A program made the translations under genes and the position numbers. A DNA stretch of 51,201 nucleotides from Oscillospiraceae bacterium (GTDB lineage Bacteria; Bacillota; Clostridia; Oscillospirales; Ruminococcaceae), in NCBI GenBank assembly GCA_024404875.1, contig JAKSPK010000013.1:1-51201 (forward strand), in the 5' to 3' direction. Below the pieces are notes generated by a model that saw only the letters and a program-made list of their open reading frames with translations, did no database searches and was not told the origin of the DNA. This document shows, in pieces, positions 1 to 9,003 of this stretch. Each line of letters begins with the position of its first letter. Position 1 is the stretch's first letter.

Positions 1-90
1 GTTGTACCCTCCTGCGGCGCTGCCGTAGTGGTTGTACCCTCCTGCGGTGCTGCAGTTGTAGTTGTGCCCTCCTGCGGTCCTGCAGTTGTA
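1..90 (-). repeat. 30-bp tandem repeat inside the scaB linker
   Basis: Three near-identical 30-bp units at 1-30, 31-60 and 61-90 encode the ten-residue unit GTTTTAAPQE (one copy has AGP). They form a Thr/Pro/Glu linker after the eighth cohesin. The array may continue past the window edge. Such units are prone to copy-number change and their Thr residues are typical O-glycosylation sites in cellulosome linkers (family knowledge). Confidence 0.85.
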
Positions 91-3000
91 GTTGTTTCAT
101 CCGGTTCCGGCTGCTCAGCTGTGGTTGTAGTGCCAGGCTCAACGACCGGTTCAGTTGTAGTGGTTTCCTCATCAGGAGTTTCAGCAGTGGTCGTGGTGAT
201 AACATCATCAATGACGATGACAGCACCCGGCTGCTCGATAGTCTCTGCAAAGCTTCCGTCTGTATTGGAAACCTCAAGATTCTTGAATGTTACAGGGTAT
301 TCGCCTACTGCATCCGGTGCAGTGAAGATCAGGTACAGAATCGGAGCATCATCTGCTGCAGTCTGGTTTGTACCTTCCTTAGATGCCCAGACAACAACCA
401 GCTCATCATTGTTGACGATTGCTTCACCAGTATAACCAGTGCCCCATTCGAAGCCTGTGAATGTCAGTGCCGGATCTGCATCAAATTCAACAACGAAGCC
501 TGCTGTACCAGGATCGCTCTTCACATTGACAGGAACCTTGGCGGTTGCGCCCTTAGCGACTGTCTCAGTGCCGATGATCCAGCCAACCTCACCTGCCGGA
601 ATAACCATCGGAGTAGTTGTGATGGTATCGACGGGTTCGTCAGCTGTGGTCGTTGCGGCAGCCGTGGTGGTTTCATCAGCAGCCGGTTCCGCAGTTGTTG
701 TGGTCTCATCAGCCTTAGCTTCTGTCGTAGTGGTGGTCTCTGCCTCTGTAACCTCGGCCGTAGTCGTGGTCTCATCGAGAACGATAACTGCGCCCGGAGT
801 CTGCTCAATGGTGATTTCGGAGCCGTCTCTATTGACTGCTTCGAGGTTCTTGAATGTAACAGGATATTCGCCTGCTGCATCCGGTGCGGTGAATACGAGG
901 TAAAGGATCGGAGCGTCTTCAGCAGCCTTCTGATTCTGGCCGTCCTTGGATGCCCAGACAACAACCAGTTCATCATTGTTGACAATAGCTTCGCCGGTAT
1001 AACCAGTGCCCCATTCGAAGCCTGTGAATGTCAGTGCCGGATCTGCCTCAAATTCAACAACAAAGCCTGCGGTGCCAGGATCGCCGGTTACAGTGACCGG
1101 AACCTTAGCAGTTGCGCCCTTTGCGACCGTTTCTTTACCGATGACCCAGCCTGCATTGCCGCCCGGCTCTGCGGTCGTGGTCACGCCATTAACGATGACC
1201 TTACCGTTTTCCTTCGTCAGGTTGAGGTCAACGCCGTTGGTGTCAGTGACTTCGAGGCTCTTGAATGTAACAGGGTATTCGCCTGCTGCACTCGGAGCAG
1301 TGAACTTCAGGTTCATGACGACAGCGCCGTCAGCAGCCTTAATGTCCTTGCCGTTCTCTTCTGCCCAGACAACAAGAACAGCCTTTTCGTCAGTCGATTC
1401 TTCATTTTTGGTAGGCTCGCCGGTGTAGCCGTCTGCCCACTCAATGCCCGTGAATGTCAGTGCCGGATCATACTCGAATTCGACAACGAATCCGCTTGTT
1501 CCGGTATCGCCCTTCACAGTGACAGGAACAGTCGCTTCTGCGCCCGGAAGAACGGTATCTTCACCGATAATCCAGTTTGCAGAGCCTGCTTCACCCTCAA
1601 CAATGACTGCACCGTCTTTCTTGGTGACGGTCAGCTCGTTGCCGGAGGTATTGACAACCTCAAGGCTCTTAAATGTGACCGGATATTCACCGGCTGCATT
1701 CGGAGCGGTTACGAGGATGTTCATGATCTCGCCGTTTGCCTTCTGATCAGCGCCGTCTTCGTCTGCCCAGACTACAACCAGCTCATTGTTGTTGATGGTA
1801 GCTTTGCCGGTGTAACCGGTGCCCCACTCAACGCCCTTGATAGTCAGCGCATCATCGCACTTGAACTCTGCGACGAATCCGCCTGTGCCTTCATCACCCT
1901 CAACAGTGACCGGAACCTTCACATCAGCACCTGCCGCAGCAGTCACCTTTGCAATTGTCCATGAGGTCTTGCCTGCCGGAATGTTTTCGGCTGCAGTTGT
2001 TGTGGTTTTTGCATCGGCAACTGTGATCTCAAGACCGTGCATTACGAAATCGTATGCATCGCCGACGAGCGGGATGACCTTGCACTTGTCTCTGCCGTCC
2101 TGAACGATGACATACTTGCCTTCCTTTTCAGGTGCATTGATCGTGAACTCATAGATCACAGCATTGTTGTCGGCCTGATACTCTTCATTACCGCCGAAGC
2201 CGTAGAAGACCTGGCCGCCGTCCTTTGCGTTCTCAGCCTTGCTGGTATTGACATACTTCTCGTTGATCGTCGGGATGAGCTCATATGCATCACCCATGTC
2301 GGATCCGTTGTACTTACCACCATTTTCGGTGACATCAGAGAAGTCGAAGAACATCTGAAGGCCAGAGACCTTCTTATCGTTCTTAACAGTCCACTGAACG
2401 GTGATCTCCTCACCCGGAGTAGCGGTGTATCCATTGTTGCCGACAGAATTGTCTGCGGCCTTTTCGTACTCCTTGCCCTTCGGAATAAGGTTATAGATGA
2501 TCGAATCAGTCGAAACTGTCTGCTGCTTGGTTGTGGTCGTTTCATCGATCGGTGCCTCACCGACTACGATGTCGATGCCGTGCATCACAAAGTTGTACGC
2601 ATCGCCGACCAGCGGAATGACCTTGCACTTATCTCTCGTATCCTGAACGACAGAATATGTGCCGTCCTTTTCCGGTGCAGTCACCGTGAACTCGTAGATA
2701 ACTGCATTGTTGGAAGCCTTGTATTCTTCATTACCGCCGAAGCCGTAGAAGACCTGGCCGCCGTCTCTTGCATTAGTTGCTTTGCTCTCATTTGCGAACT
2801 TCTCGTTGATCGTCGGAATGAGCTCATATGCATCGCCCATGTCGGATCCGTTATACTTACCGCCATTGTCGGTAACACCGGAGAAGTCGAAGAACATCTG
2901 AAGACCGGAGACATCCTTATCGTTCTTAACAGTCCACTGAATGGTGATTTTCTCACCAGGAGCTGCCATATAAACATTGTTGCCGGTTACATTATCAGCA

Positions 3001-4283
3001 ACGCCGTCATAATCTTTTCCCTTCGGGATCAGGTTATAAACGATAGAATCACCCGAAACGGTTTCCTGTGCCTTGGTCGTTGTTACCTTGGCAGGTGCAT
3101 CGCCGACCTGGATCTCAAGACCATGGAGCGCATAGCTGTACTCATCACCGACGAGCGGAACAACCTTGCACTTGTCTCTTGTATCGCGGACGATCACATA
3201 AGAACCGTCTTTCTCCGGAACCTGGATATTGAACTCATAGACGACAGCGCCGTCAGCAGCCTGGAATTCATCATTACCGCCGAAGCCGTAGAAGACCTGG
3301 CCGCCGTCCTTGGCGTTGTCAGCCTTGCTGACGTTCGCATTCTTTTCATTGATTGTCGGCATGAGCTCATATGCATCGCCCATCTCGGAACCAATGTACT
3401 TACCGCCGTTGCCGGTGACATCAGAGAAGTCAAGGAACATCTGAAGGCCGGAGACCTTTTTGTCGTTCTTGACAGTCCACTGAACAGTAAGTTCTTCGCC
3501 GGCAGCTGCCTGATAGACATTGTTGCCGGTCTGATTTGCCGGAGCAGCGGTGTATTCCTTGCCCTTCGGGATGAGATCATAAATGATCGAGCCGGTGGGG
3601 ATCGGATCACCCGGATCCTGCTGCTTGACAGTTGTTGTCTGCGCAGGATCGTTCTGCTTCGCTGTGGTTGTTACTTCGGGAGCATTTCCGACCTTAACGG
3701 TAAGGCCGTGCATTGTGTAAGAATACTCGTTTCCAACGAGCGGAATGACCTTGCACTTGTCTCTCGTATCTCTGACGATCGAATAATTACCTTCTTTTTC
3801 AGGTGCCTGGACTTCGAACTCATAGAGCACTGCATTGTCGTCAGCCTGGTATACTTCATTACCGCCGAAGCCGTAAAATACCTGACCGCCGTCCTTTGCG
3901 TTCTCAGCCTTGCTGATGTTCGCATTCTTCTCATTAATGGTAGGAATGAGCTCATAAGCATCGCCCATTTCGGAACCAATATACTTACCGCCGTTACCGG
4001 TAAGATCAGAGAAGTCGAGGAACATCTGAAGGCCGGAGACCTTCTGGTCGTTCTTGACAGTCCACTGAATGGTGAAGGTTTCGCCCGGCTCAGCGGTATA
4101 CTGGTTGTTGCCGCTGCCGGTCGCCGCCGTATATGTCTTACCCTTCGGGATCAGATCATATACGATGTCACCGTCAGCTTTGACCTCTGCAGCAGATGCT
4201 GTCATCGGTACAGCAGCAAACGCTCCGAGCAATGAAGTAGCAGCAAGGCACAAGGAAGACAGAGCAGAAATAAGTTTCTTCAT
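1..4283 (-). CDS. scaB: ScaB-like multi-cohesin scaffoldin (3' end beyond window)
   Basis: Secreted structural scaffoldin that binds dockerin-bearing proteins through repeated cohesins. The ATG at 4283 follows AGAAAGGG; residues 1-31 are a signal peptide ending ASA. The frame stays open for 1427 codons to the left edge, so the C-terminus is missing. Four cohesins of one class lie near residues 39-199, 232-394, 412-576 and 593-757 (each begins IxYxLIPKGK and contains QWTVKNDxxVSGLQMF). Four of a second class lie near 768-895, 898-1033, 1037-1165 and 1229-1360 (W.I.K.TVAKGA, TAGFVVEF, GTGYTGEA, LVVVWA). Thr-rich linkers separate modules. Order and the two cohesin classes match R. flavefaciens FD-1 ScaB, where one class binds enzyme dockerins and the other the ScaA dockerin; that specificity is transferred, not shown. 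A dockerin is expected beyond the edge. Confidence 0.9.
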   Translation of the reverse strand, partial: MKKLISALSSLCLAATSLLGAFAAVPMTASAAEVKADGDIVYDLIPKGKTYTAATGSGNNQYTAEPGETFTIQWTVKNDQKVSGLQMFLDFSDLTGNGGKYIGSEMGDAYELIPTINEKNANISKAENAKDGGQVFYGFGGNEVYQADDNAVLYEFEVQAPEKEGNYSIVRDTRDKCKVIPLVGNEYSYTMHGLTVKVGNAPEVTTTAKQNDPAQTTTVKQQDPGDPIPTGSIIYDLIPKGKEYTAAPANQTGNNVYQAAAGEELTVQWTVKNDKKVSGLQMFLDFSDVTGNGGKYIGSEMGDAYELMPTINEKNANVSKADNAKDGGQVFYGFGGNDEFQAADGAVVYEFNIQVPEKDGSYVIVRDTRDKCKVVPLVGDEYSYALHGLEIQVGDAPAKVTTTKAQETVSGDSIVYNLIPKGKDYDGVADNVTGNNVYMAAPGEKITIQWTVKNDKDVSGLQMFFDFSGVTDNGGKYNGSDMGDAYELIPTINEKFANESKATNARDGGQVFYGFGGNEEYKASNNAVIYEFTVTAPEKDGTYSVVQDTRDKCKVIPLVGDAYNFVMHGIDIVVGEAPIDETTTTKQQTVSTDSIIYNLIPKGKEYEKAADNSVGNNGYTATPGEEITVQWTVKNDKKVSGLQMFFDFSDVTENGGKYNGSDMGDAYELIPTINEKYVNTSKAENAKDGGQVFYGFGGNEEYQADNNAVIYEFTINAPEKEGKYVIVQDGRDKCKVIPLVGDAYDFVMHGLEITVADAKTTTTAAENIPAGKTSWTIAKVTAAAGADVKVPVTVEGDEGTGGFVAEFKCDDALTIKGVEWGTGYTGKATINNNELVVVWADEDGADQKANGEIMNILVTAPNAAGEYPVTFKSLEVVNTSGNELTVTKKDGAVIVEGEAGSANWIIGEDTVLPGAEATVPVTVKGDTGTSGFVVEFEYDPALTFTGIEWADGYTGEPTKNEESTDEKAVLVVWAEENGKDIKAADGAVVMNLKFTAPSAAGEYPVTFKSLEVTDTNGVDLNLTKENGKVIVNGVTTTAEPGGNAGWVIGKETVAKGATAKVPVTVTGDPGTAGFVVEFEADPALTFTGFEWGTGYTGEAIVNNDELVVVWASKDGQNQKAAEDAPILYLVFTAPDAAGEYPVTFKNLEAVNRDGSEITIEQTPGAVIVLDETTTTAEVTEAETTTTTEAKADETTTTAEPAADETTTAAATTTADEPVDTITTTPMVIPAGEVGWIIGTETVAKGATAKVPVNVKSDPGTAGFVVEFDADPALTFTGFEWGTGYTGEAIVNNDELVVVWASKEGTNQTAADDAPILYLIFTAPDAVGEYPVTFKNLEVSNTDGSFAETIEQPGAVIVIDDVITTTTAETPDEETTTTEPVVEPGTTTTAEQPEPDETTTTAGPQEGTTTTAAPQEGTTTTAAPQEGT

Positions 4284-4300
4284 CTTTATCCCTTTCTGGA

Positions 4301-4332
4301 TTATGTGCGCGAAGTTACCTCCGCGCACATAA
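4301..4332 (-). promoter_or_regulatory. Perfect inverted repeat between scaA and scaB
   Basis: Arms TTATGTGCGCG (4301-4311) and CGCGCACATAA (4322-4332) form a perfect 11-bp stem with a 10-nt loop. It lies 40 nt after the scaA stop and just before the scaB ribosome site. No U-tract follows in the direction of transcription, so it does not look like a simple terminator. A processing or stabilising hairpin that sets the ScaA:ScaB ratio is possible. Confidence 0.6.
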
Positions 4333-4372
4333 CGCCTTCATATTAAATTGCGAATCAAACGCGTTGCGTCAA

Positions 4373-6130
4373 TTACTTCTTCGGGAGCGACGGAATCAGT
4401 CTTGCCAGGTACTCCTTGATTGCAGTAGAGTCATCAGATGTAATGTTGTTGTCCTTGACGCAGTCTGCATTCTTCTTGCCCTGTGCACTGATATCAGCAG
4501 TCTTTGCGAGGTATCTGTTCAGAAGAACAACGTCGTTGATTCTGACCTGCGTGTCGCAGTTGACGTCGCCGTAGAGAACATCGCCATCACCAGCCGGAGC
4601 AGTGGTGGTCTGCTGCGGAACAGTCGTGGTAACAGTCGTGGTGGTCTGCTTCTCAGGCTCAGCTGTAGTAGTGGTCTCTTCCTGAGTGTCGCCGACAACG
4701 ATGTCGAGGCCATTCAGAACGAAGTCATACTGATCGCCGACGAGCGGGATAACCTTGCACTTGTCTCTGCTGTCCTTCACGATGGAGTAAGTACCATTCT
4801 TGGTCGGAGCAGTGATGTTGAAGTAGTAGATAACTGCATCGTCTTCAGCCTGGAACTCTTCGTTGCCGCCGAAGCCGTAGAAGACCTGGCCGCCGTCCTT
4901 AGCATTCTCAGCCTTGGTGATGCTTGCATTCTTTTCGTTGATGGTCGGGATGAGCTCATAAGCATCGCTCATATCAGAGCCGTTGTACTTACCACCGTTC
5001 TCGGTGATAGCGGAGAAGTCGAAGAACATCTGGAGGCCGGAGACCTTCTGGTCGTTCTTGACAGTCCATGCAACGGTGATATCCTCGCCCGGCTTTGCGT
5101 TATAAACGTTGTTGCCGTTTGCGGTCGTTGCAGCAGTGTAATCCTTGCCGTCCGGAATCAGGTTGTAGACGATTGCATCGCCAGTCGGAACCGGAGCATC
5201 CGGCTTTGCGGTCGTGGTAGTCTTGTCACCCTGGGTAGGAGCGGTGGTTGTTCCTCCCTCAACCGGCTTCGCATCGCCGACGGTGATGGTCAGCTTCTCA
5301 GAAGCGAGCTTGTTTGCGCCGCCGATACCGGTTGCGCCGCTCGTTGCGTAGGTACGCTCGCTCTCCGGGAGCTCCTTGTTGGTCTCAGAATCGAACAGAG
5401 CGGACGGAGTGGTGAGCATATACTCTTTATGATAGACGTCGAACTCATAGGTTCCGTCTGCCAGATCTGCCGGGAGATTGAGGTTGAAGGTAACGATTGC
5501 GTGATCGTATGCCCAGCTCTCAGTCTTTGCCCATGTGAAGACCGGTGTATAATTGTCATAAGCAGGCTTGCCAGCTGCTGCCCATGCCTCATAGGAGTCG
5601 ATATCCTTGGAACCTTCGGTCAGGCCGTACTTAGCAGCGGTGTACTGAACAGCGTGCTTTGCCTGATACATGAAGTTGTAAGCATAGTCAGTGAACATAT
5701 AGGTGCCGGCCTTGAGGTTACCAGCAAACATCTTTGCGCCGAGAATACCGGAATCCAGCGGGCCCGGATCATTCTTGTTGTCGCCAGCCGGCCAAGTGAT
5801 ATCAGAGATCGTGATGCCGTAGTTGCCGAACGAACCTGCATAGTTCGGATACGCCTTCTTGTCCATATCGTAGACAGTACCCTGACCGAGTGTAGCATCG
5901 CCGTTGATCGCCATCTTCAGAGACAGCGTATTGAAACCGGCAGACTGCGGAATATACATTGCGACCGGAACAACATCGCCCGGCTTCGCGGTAACAGCAG
6001 ACTCACCGTTAGAACGGAATGCGACGATTGTCGAATCGACTGTTGCGGCATCCGAGCTGAATGCGAGGGCGCCGCCCATTGCCGTCGCTGCGATTACGAG
6101 CGACGAAAGAGCAGAGATGAATTTCTTCAT
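4373..6130 (-). CDS. scaA: ScaA-like scaffoldin: N-terminal module, cohesin, dockerin
   Basis: Secreted 585-residue scaffoldin. It has a signal peptide (cleavage near residue 28), a divergent N-terminal module (about 30-290, ending ITVGD), a Thr/Pro linker, one cohesin (about 318-480) closely like ScaB cohesins 1-4, a TTTT linker, and a C-terminal dockerin (about 517-583) with Ca-loop-like NCDTQVRINDV and CVKDNNITSDDS. In the ruminococcal model ScaA binds enzymes through its cohesins and docks onto ScaB. The N-terminal module may be a second, divergent cohesin, since ScaA of FD-1 has two. The start follows AAGAAAGGA. It sits between scaC and scaB, in the order known for the sca cluster. Confidence 0.88.
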   Translation of the reverse strand: MKKFISALSSLVIAATAMGGALAFSSDAATVDSTIVAFRSNGESAVTAKPGDVVPVAMYIPQSAGFNTLSLKMAINGDATLGQGTVYDMDKKAYPNYAGSFGNYGITISDITWPAGDNKNDPGPLDSGILGAKMFAGNLKAGTYMFTDYAYNFMYQAKHAVQYTAAKYGLTEGSKDIDSYEAWAAAGKPAYDNYTPVFTWAKTESWAYDHAIVTFNLNLPADLADGTYEFDVYHKEYMLTTPSALFDSETNKELPESERTYATSGATGIGGANKLASEKLTITVGDAKPVEGGTTTAPTQGDKTTTTAKPDAPVPTGDAIVYNLIPDGKDYTAATTANGNNVYNAKPGEDITVAWTVKNDQKVSGLQMFFDFSAITENGGKYNGSDMSDAYELIPTINEKNASITKAENAKDGGQVFYGFGGNEEFQAEDDAVIYYFNITAPTKNGTYSIVKDSRDKCKVIPLVGDQYDFVLNGLDIVVGDTQEETTTTAEPEKQTTTTVTTTVPQQTTTAPAGDGDVLYGDVNCDTQVRINDVVLLNRYLAKTADISAQGKKNADCVKDNNITSDDSTAIKEYLARLIPSLPKK

Positions 6131-6336
6131 GACAACTTAATCCTTTCTTGTCTGACACCGGTTCAGCCGCGTTCCCGGTTCAAACGCATTGTTTATTTGG
6201 TTTTGTTGGGTTTGGTTTCGGCGATTCTCCGTCGGCATTGCTCCCGGCGGAGCCTGCGGCTATATTTTGCCGACCATGAATGTTGCAGTTGATACGCGCC
6301 TTTCGGCCGCATATCACGGAGCATGGAACCGTCAGC
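6131..6336 (-). promoter_or_regulatory. scaC-scaA intergenic region with GNRA hairpin
   Basis: A 206-nt gap. About 20 nt after the scaC stop, 6290-6316 folds on the minus strand into an 11-bp stem with one bulged G, closed by a GAAA tetraloop. No U-run follows. Further on is a smaller GCTCC/GGAGC hairpin near 6240-6255. I see no convincing -35/-10 pair for scaA, so read-through from scaC, shaped by these structures, is likely. Confidence 0.5.
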
Positions 6337-7191
6337 TTACCCGTGCGCCTGCGGTCCCCCGTGGGTGAGTGCTTTGTCAGTGTGTTTCCGGAGCGATGTC
6401 CTCGGCCGGATCTGGATCCTCCGAAGTATCAGCGTTACATCGCACATCGTCAGCACGCCGTCCGACTCACAGTCTGCGTTTGCGTATGCTGCGGCGCTGA
6501 GAGCAAGCTCTTCGTTCAGTGCGCGGTGCAGCAGCACTGCATCCGCTACGGTCAGTTTTCCGTCCAGATCAATATCGCCGTACATAGTAGTGCCGGCTTC
6601 GTTGACCGGTTTCCAGACTGCACCGCTTTTTGCGGTAACCTGACAAGGCTGCATCATATCGTTGTCGTCCAGCCAGCCTGCGGCAATTACTGCATCCGCA
6701 GTATCCCCCGCCGCCGGTACAAGCTCAATCGGGATCTGCGTTCCTGCCGGAACATCCTCCGAAACAGTTCCGCTCACCGTGAAAAAGACTCGTTCCTCTT
6801 TCAGCCAGAAGTCTGCCTTCGCAGCGGTACCCCATCGGATCTTCAGGAAGCCTTCGGTATTTTCATATGTAAATACATCGTTTCCTGTGATGCCGGCGAG
6901 CTTTTCCGCCTTCTGTGCGCCTGTGTCATAAAGCAGTGTCACATCCGTGACTGTCAGAGCAGCAGCATCGTACTTTAGCGCGAACTCCATTGCACACAGT
7001 CCTGTTTCCGGCATCCGTTCCAGCGATACTGATGCGGTAAACCCGCCGTCTGCATCCGCCACAGTCACATCGACCGCTGCCTCCGCTTCCGGAAGATCCG
7101 CCGCGCAGATCCTGACCGGTGCTGTCCCCAGATAACCGCAGGCAAGAAAGCCCGCGAGCAGTCCGAAAACCGCCGCTTTCTGCGCCTTCAT
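6337..7191 (-). CDS. scaC: ScaC-like adaptor scaffoldin: one cohesin plus dockerin
   Basis: A 284-residue secreted protein. Residues 1-31 form a signal peptide, followed by one cohesin-like module (about 37-185, with MEFALKYDAAALTVTDV and FFTVSGTV) and a dockerin (about 203-260: YGDIDLDGKLTVADAVLLHR and NADCESDGVLTMCDVTLILR). In R. flavefaciens ScaC is an adaptor: its dockerin binds the ScaA cohesin and its own cohesin recruits other dockerin proteins. The start has GGAGGAAAGGA just before ATG. The C-terminal tail after the dockerin is basic and unusual. It is the first gene of the operon, behind the promoter at 7478-7506. Confidence 0.85.
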   Translation of the reverse strand: MKAQKAAVFGLLAGFLACGYLGTAPVRICAADLPEAEAAVDVTVADADGGFTASVSLERMPETGLCAMEFALKYDAAALTVTDVTLLYDTGAQKAEKLAGITGNDVFTYENTEGFLKIRWGTAAKADFWLKEERVFFTVSGTVSEDVPAGTQIPIELVPAAGDTADAVIAAGWLDDNDMMQPCQVTAKSGAVWKPVNEAGTTMYGDIDLDGKLTVADAVLLHRALNEELALSAAAYANADCESDGVLTMCDVTLILRRIQIRPRTSLRKHTDKALTHGGPQAHG

Positions 7192-7471
7192 TCCTTTCCT
7201 CCTTCTTTCATGATGATTTCATATACTCCAAGAAACACGCTGATCCGTTCCTTTTCATATACACAGACAAGCCCCCGCTTATGCATTCGGAATCCTGCTT
7301 CCGCCGGCATCCGCACCGGATTCACTGACACGGATTTTGCGCCGGGGCAGTCCCGGAAAAGCCTGTCTATCCTGTCCGTACCTGGTGGTCTGTCCGCGCG
7401 GAGAACGCCCTGCATCCGTACTAATGCACAGCGATCTGCCGACAAATATCCCTTACCCGACAATACGGCTT
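7192..7471 (-). promoter_or_regulatory. 280-nt 5' leader of the sca operon
   Basis: The stretch between the predicted start of transcription and scaC is GC-rich with several short stems (for example CCGGGAC..GCCCCGG). It has no stop in the frame that ends at 7188, overlapping the scaC ATG as ATGA, but the only upstream starts in that frame lack a ribosome site, so I do not call a gene. I recognise no known riboswitch. Confidence 0.45.
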
Positions 7472-7477
7472 ACTACC

Positions 7478-7506
7478 ATTATAATAAACCACTGTCACAA
7501 AGTCAA
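7478..7506 (-). promoter_or_regulatory. Promoter of the sca operon
   Basis: On the minus strand TTGACT (7501-7506), a 17-bp spacer and TATAAT (7478-7483). Transcription would start near 7471 and read scaC, scaA and scaB. Confidence 0.75.
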
Positions 7507-7674
7507 GACTTCAATACCGTTTTTGTGATTATTGATAAATTGAACAAGCGAAAACTATGCAATCCGACAAAAAGAAAGACGCGGCAAAAGTCAGCATTTT
7601 CATCAGCCGGCTTTTACCGCATAAATCCCCGTTCATTTTGATATGTGAGCTATCAATTTTCGGTCAATTTCCGG

Positions 7675-8940
7675 TCATTCCAGGTCGCGGAATTCTGCCG
7701 GAATATTGTTTTCAATGATCGCGTCGATCACACCCTTGCCGAAGTCCTTCGCCGTCTCCGGATAGGCGTGCGTATATGGCAGCGCATGAGCATTCGCAAG
7801 CTCCGTCGTATAGAGATCATACGGATACAGCCGCAGATTTGCAAAGCCCGCATCATAATGCGTAATGACCGGCTTGCACTTGATATCCTCGACCGTTACC
7901 TTACCGGTATCGCCGTGTTTCACAAGATTGAAGCTGTTCATTTCGCCGACCACATTGAAATTATCAGTCTGAGCGCAGATAAAGTTACCCATTGAATAGA
8001 AGACGAAGCCCTGCGTGCCGTCCTCGCGCGGGATATACTCCATTGTCTCCGCGGTATGCGAGTGGGTGCCGAGAATGACATCAGCGCCCCAGCCGACCAG
8101 TTTCCGTGCGAGTTCCTTGACATCATCGCGTACCCAGTGCGTATCTTCAGCGCCCCAGTGGACAGCAACCACGACCGCATCCGCGACTTCCTTTGCACGC
8201 TTGATCTGTCGTTCCATGAGCGCCTCATCCGAGGTCATGCCGACTTTGATTTCCGTATCAGCCGGCAAAGAATAGCCGTTCAGGTGCTCCGCATAGGAGA
8301 GATACGCAATGCGCATCCCCCGGATATACTGCACTCTGAGCGTGTCCTGGTCCTCAGCATTGCGGTAGGCACCGACCGTAAGGATCGGATGCTTCTCCAT
8401 CATGCCGTCCCAGTAATCCATTGAGGAAGCAAGACCAGCGATGCCCTTGTCGAGCATATGGTTATTCGCGGTTGTGAAGATATCGAAGCCGAGATCAACC
8501 ATTGCATCTCCAAGCTCAACGGGGGAGTTGAAGTTAAAGCCGGAGCCGGAGATCTCGTAATCACCGCCGCAGATCAGCGTTTCCTGATTGATGATGGCAA
8601 CATCGGCGGCCTGCACGACCGGCTTGACATTTTCGTAGAGCGGCGCAAAATTATATCCTGTTCCGCCGGCCTGCGCCTGTGCCGCAAGGTATACATAAGT
8701 CTGCACGAGATTATCGCCGACCGCCAGCAGATTAACCGAGATATCTGGCGGCGCCGGCGGCTCGGTAGTCGTGGTGACAACCGTCGTTGAAGTCGCCAGC
8801 GTAACAGCTGAGGTATCCTCGGTCACAGCAGGTTCGATATTTTCAGCGATCCCGCTGCTGCCGGAGCCGCTGCATCCGCTGAAGCCCATTGCAAGACTGA
8901 CCGCGATCAGACCAGCAGGCAGCATTTTTTTCAGATTCAT
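7675..8940 (-). CDS. CapA-family metallophosphatase-like lipoprotein
   Basis: A 421-residue lipoprotein of the CapA (PGA_cap) family, a calcineurin-like fold known from poly-gamma-glutamate capsule loci. The lipobox is FSGC (Cys23); a Thr-rich linker follows, then the domain from about residue 68: LLAVGDNLVQ, INQETLICGG, FDIFTTANNHMLDKG, VVVAVHWGAE and LGTHSHTAETME supply the Asp, Asn and His residues of the metal site. It is anchored outside the cell. No capB/capC partner is present, so a role in capsule is not supported; CapA proteins are widespread in Firmicutes with unknown substrates. It is a separate unit with its own promoter. RBS AGAAAGGAAGAG precedes the ATG. Confidence 0.85.
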   Translation of the reverse strand: MNLKKMLPAGLIAVSLAMGFSGCSGSGSSGIAENIEPAVTEDTSAVTLATSTTVVTTTTEPPAPPDISVNLLAVGDNLVQTYVYLAAQAQAGGTGYNFAPLYENVKPVVQAADVAIINQETLICGGDYEISGSGFNFNSPVELGDAMVDLGFDIFTTANNHMLDKGIAGLASSMDYWDGMMEKHPILTVGAYRNAEDQDTLRVQYIRGMRIAYLSYAEHLNGYSLPADTEIKVGMTSDEALMERQIKRAKEVADAVVVAVHWGAEDTHWVRDDVKELARKLVGWGADVILGTHSHTAETMEYIPREDGTQGFVFYSMGNFICAQTDNFNVVGEMNSFNLVKHGDTGKVTVEDIKCKPVITHYDAGFANLRLYPYDLYTTELANAHALPYTHAYPETAKDFGKGVIDAIIENNIPAEFRDLE

Positions 8941-9003
8941 ATATGTCTACTCTTCCTTTCTCGTTCCAGCGCTTACGGATCCTGAATATCCGCTTTACTC
9001 CTT

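Noticed and set aside
1-90. CRISPR array
   Set aside because: The 30-bp units have no spacers and encode an in-frame linker; no cas genes are present.
2037-6292. Long plus-strand frames opposite scaB and scaA (732 and 642 codons)
   Set aside because: They are antisense to repeated cohesin modules, so the apparent repeats are mirror images; no promoter or ribosome site supports them.
7188-7463. A 91-codon minus-strand frame ending at the scaC start
   Set aside because: It starts with TTG without a ribosome site 8 nt from the predicted transcription start, and the product has no recognisable features; treated as leader.
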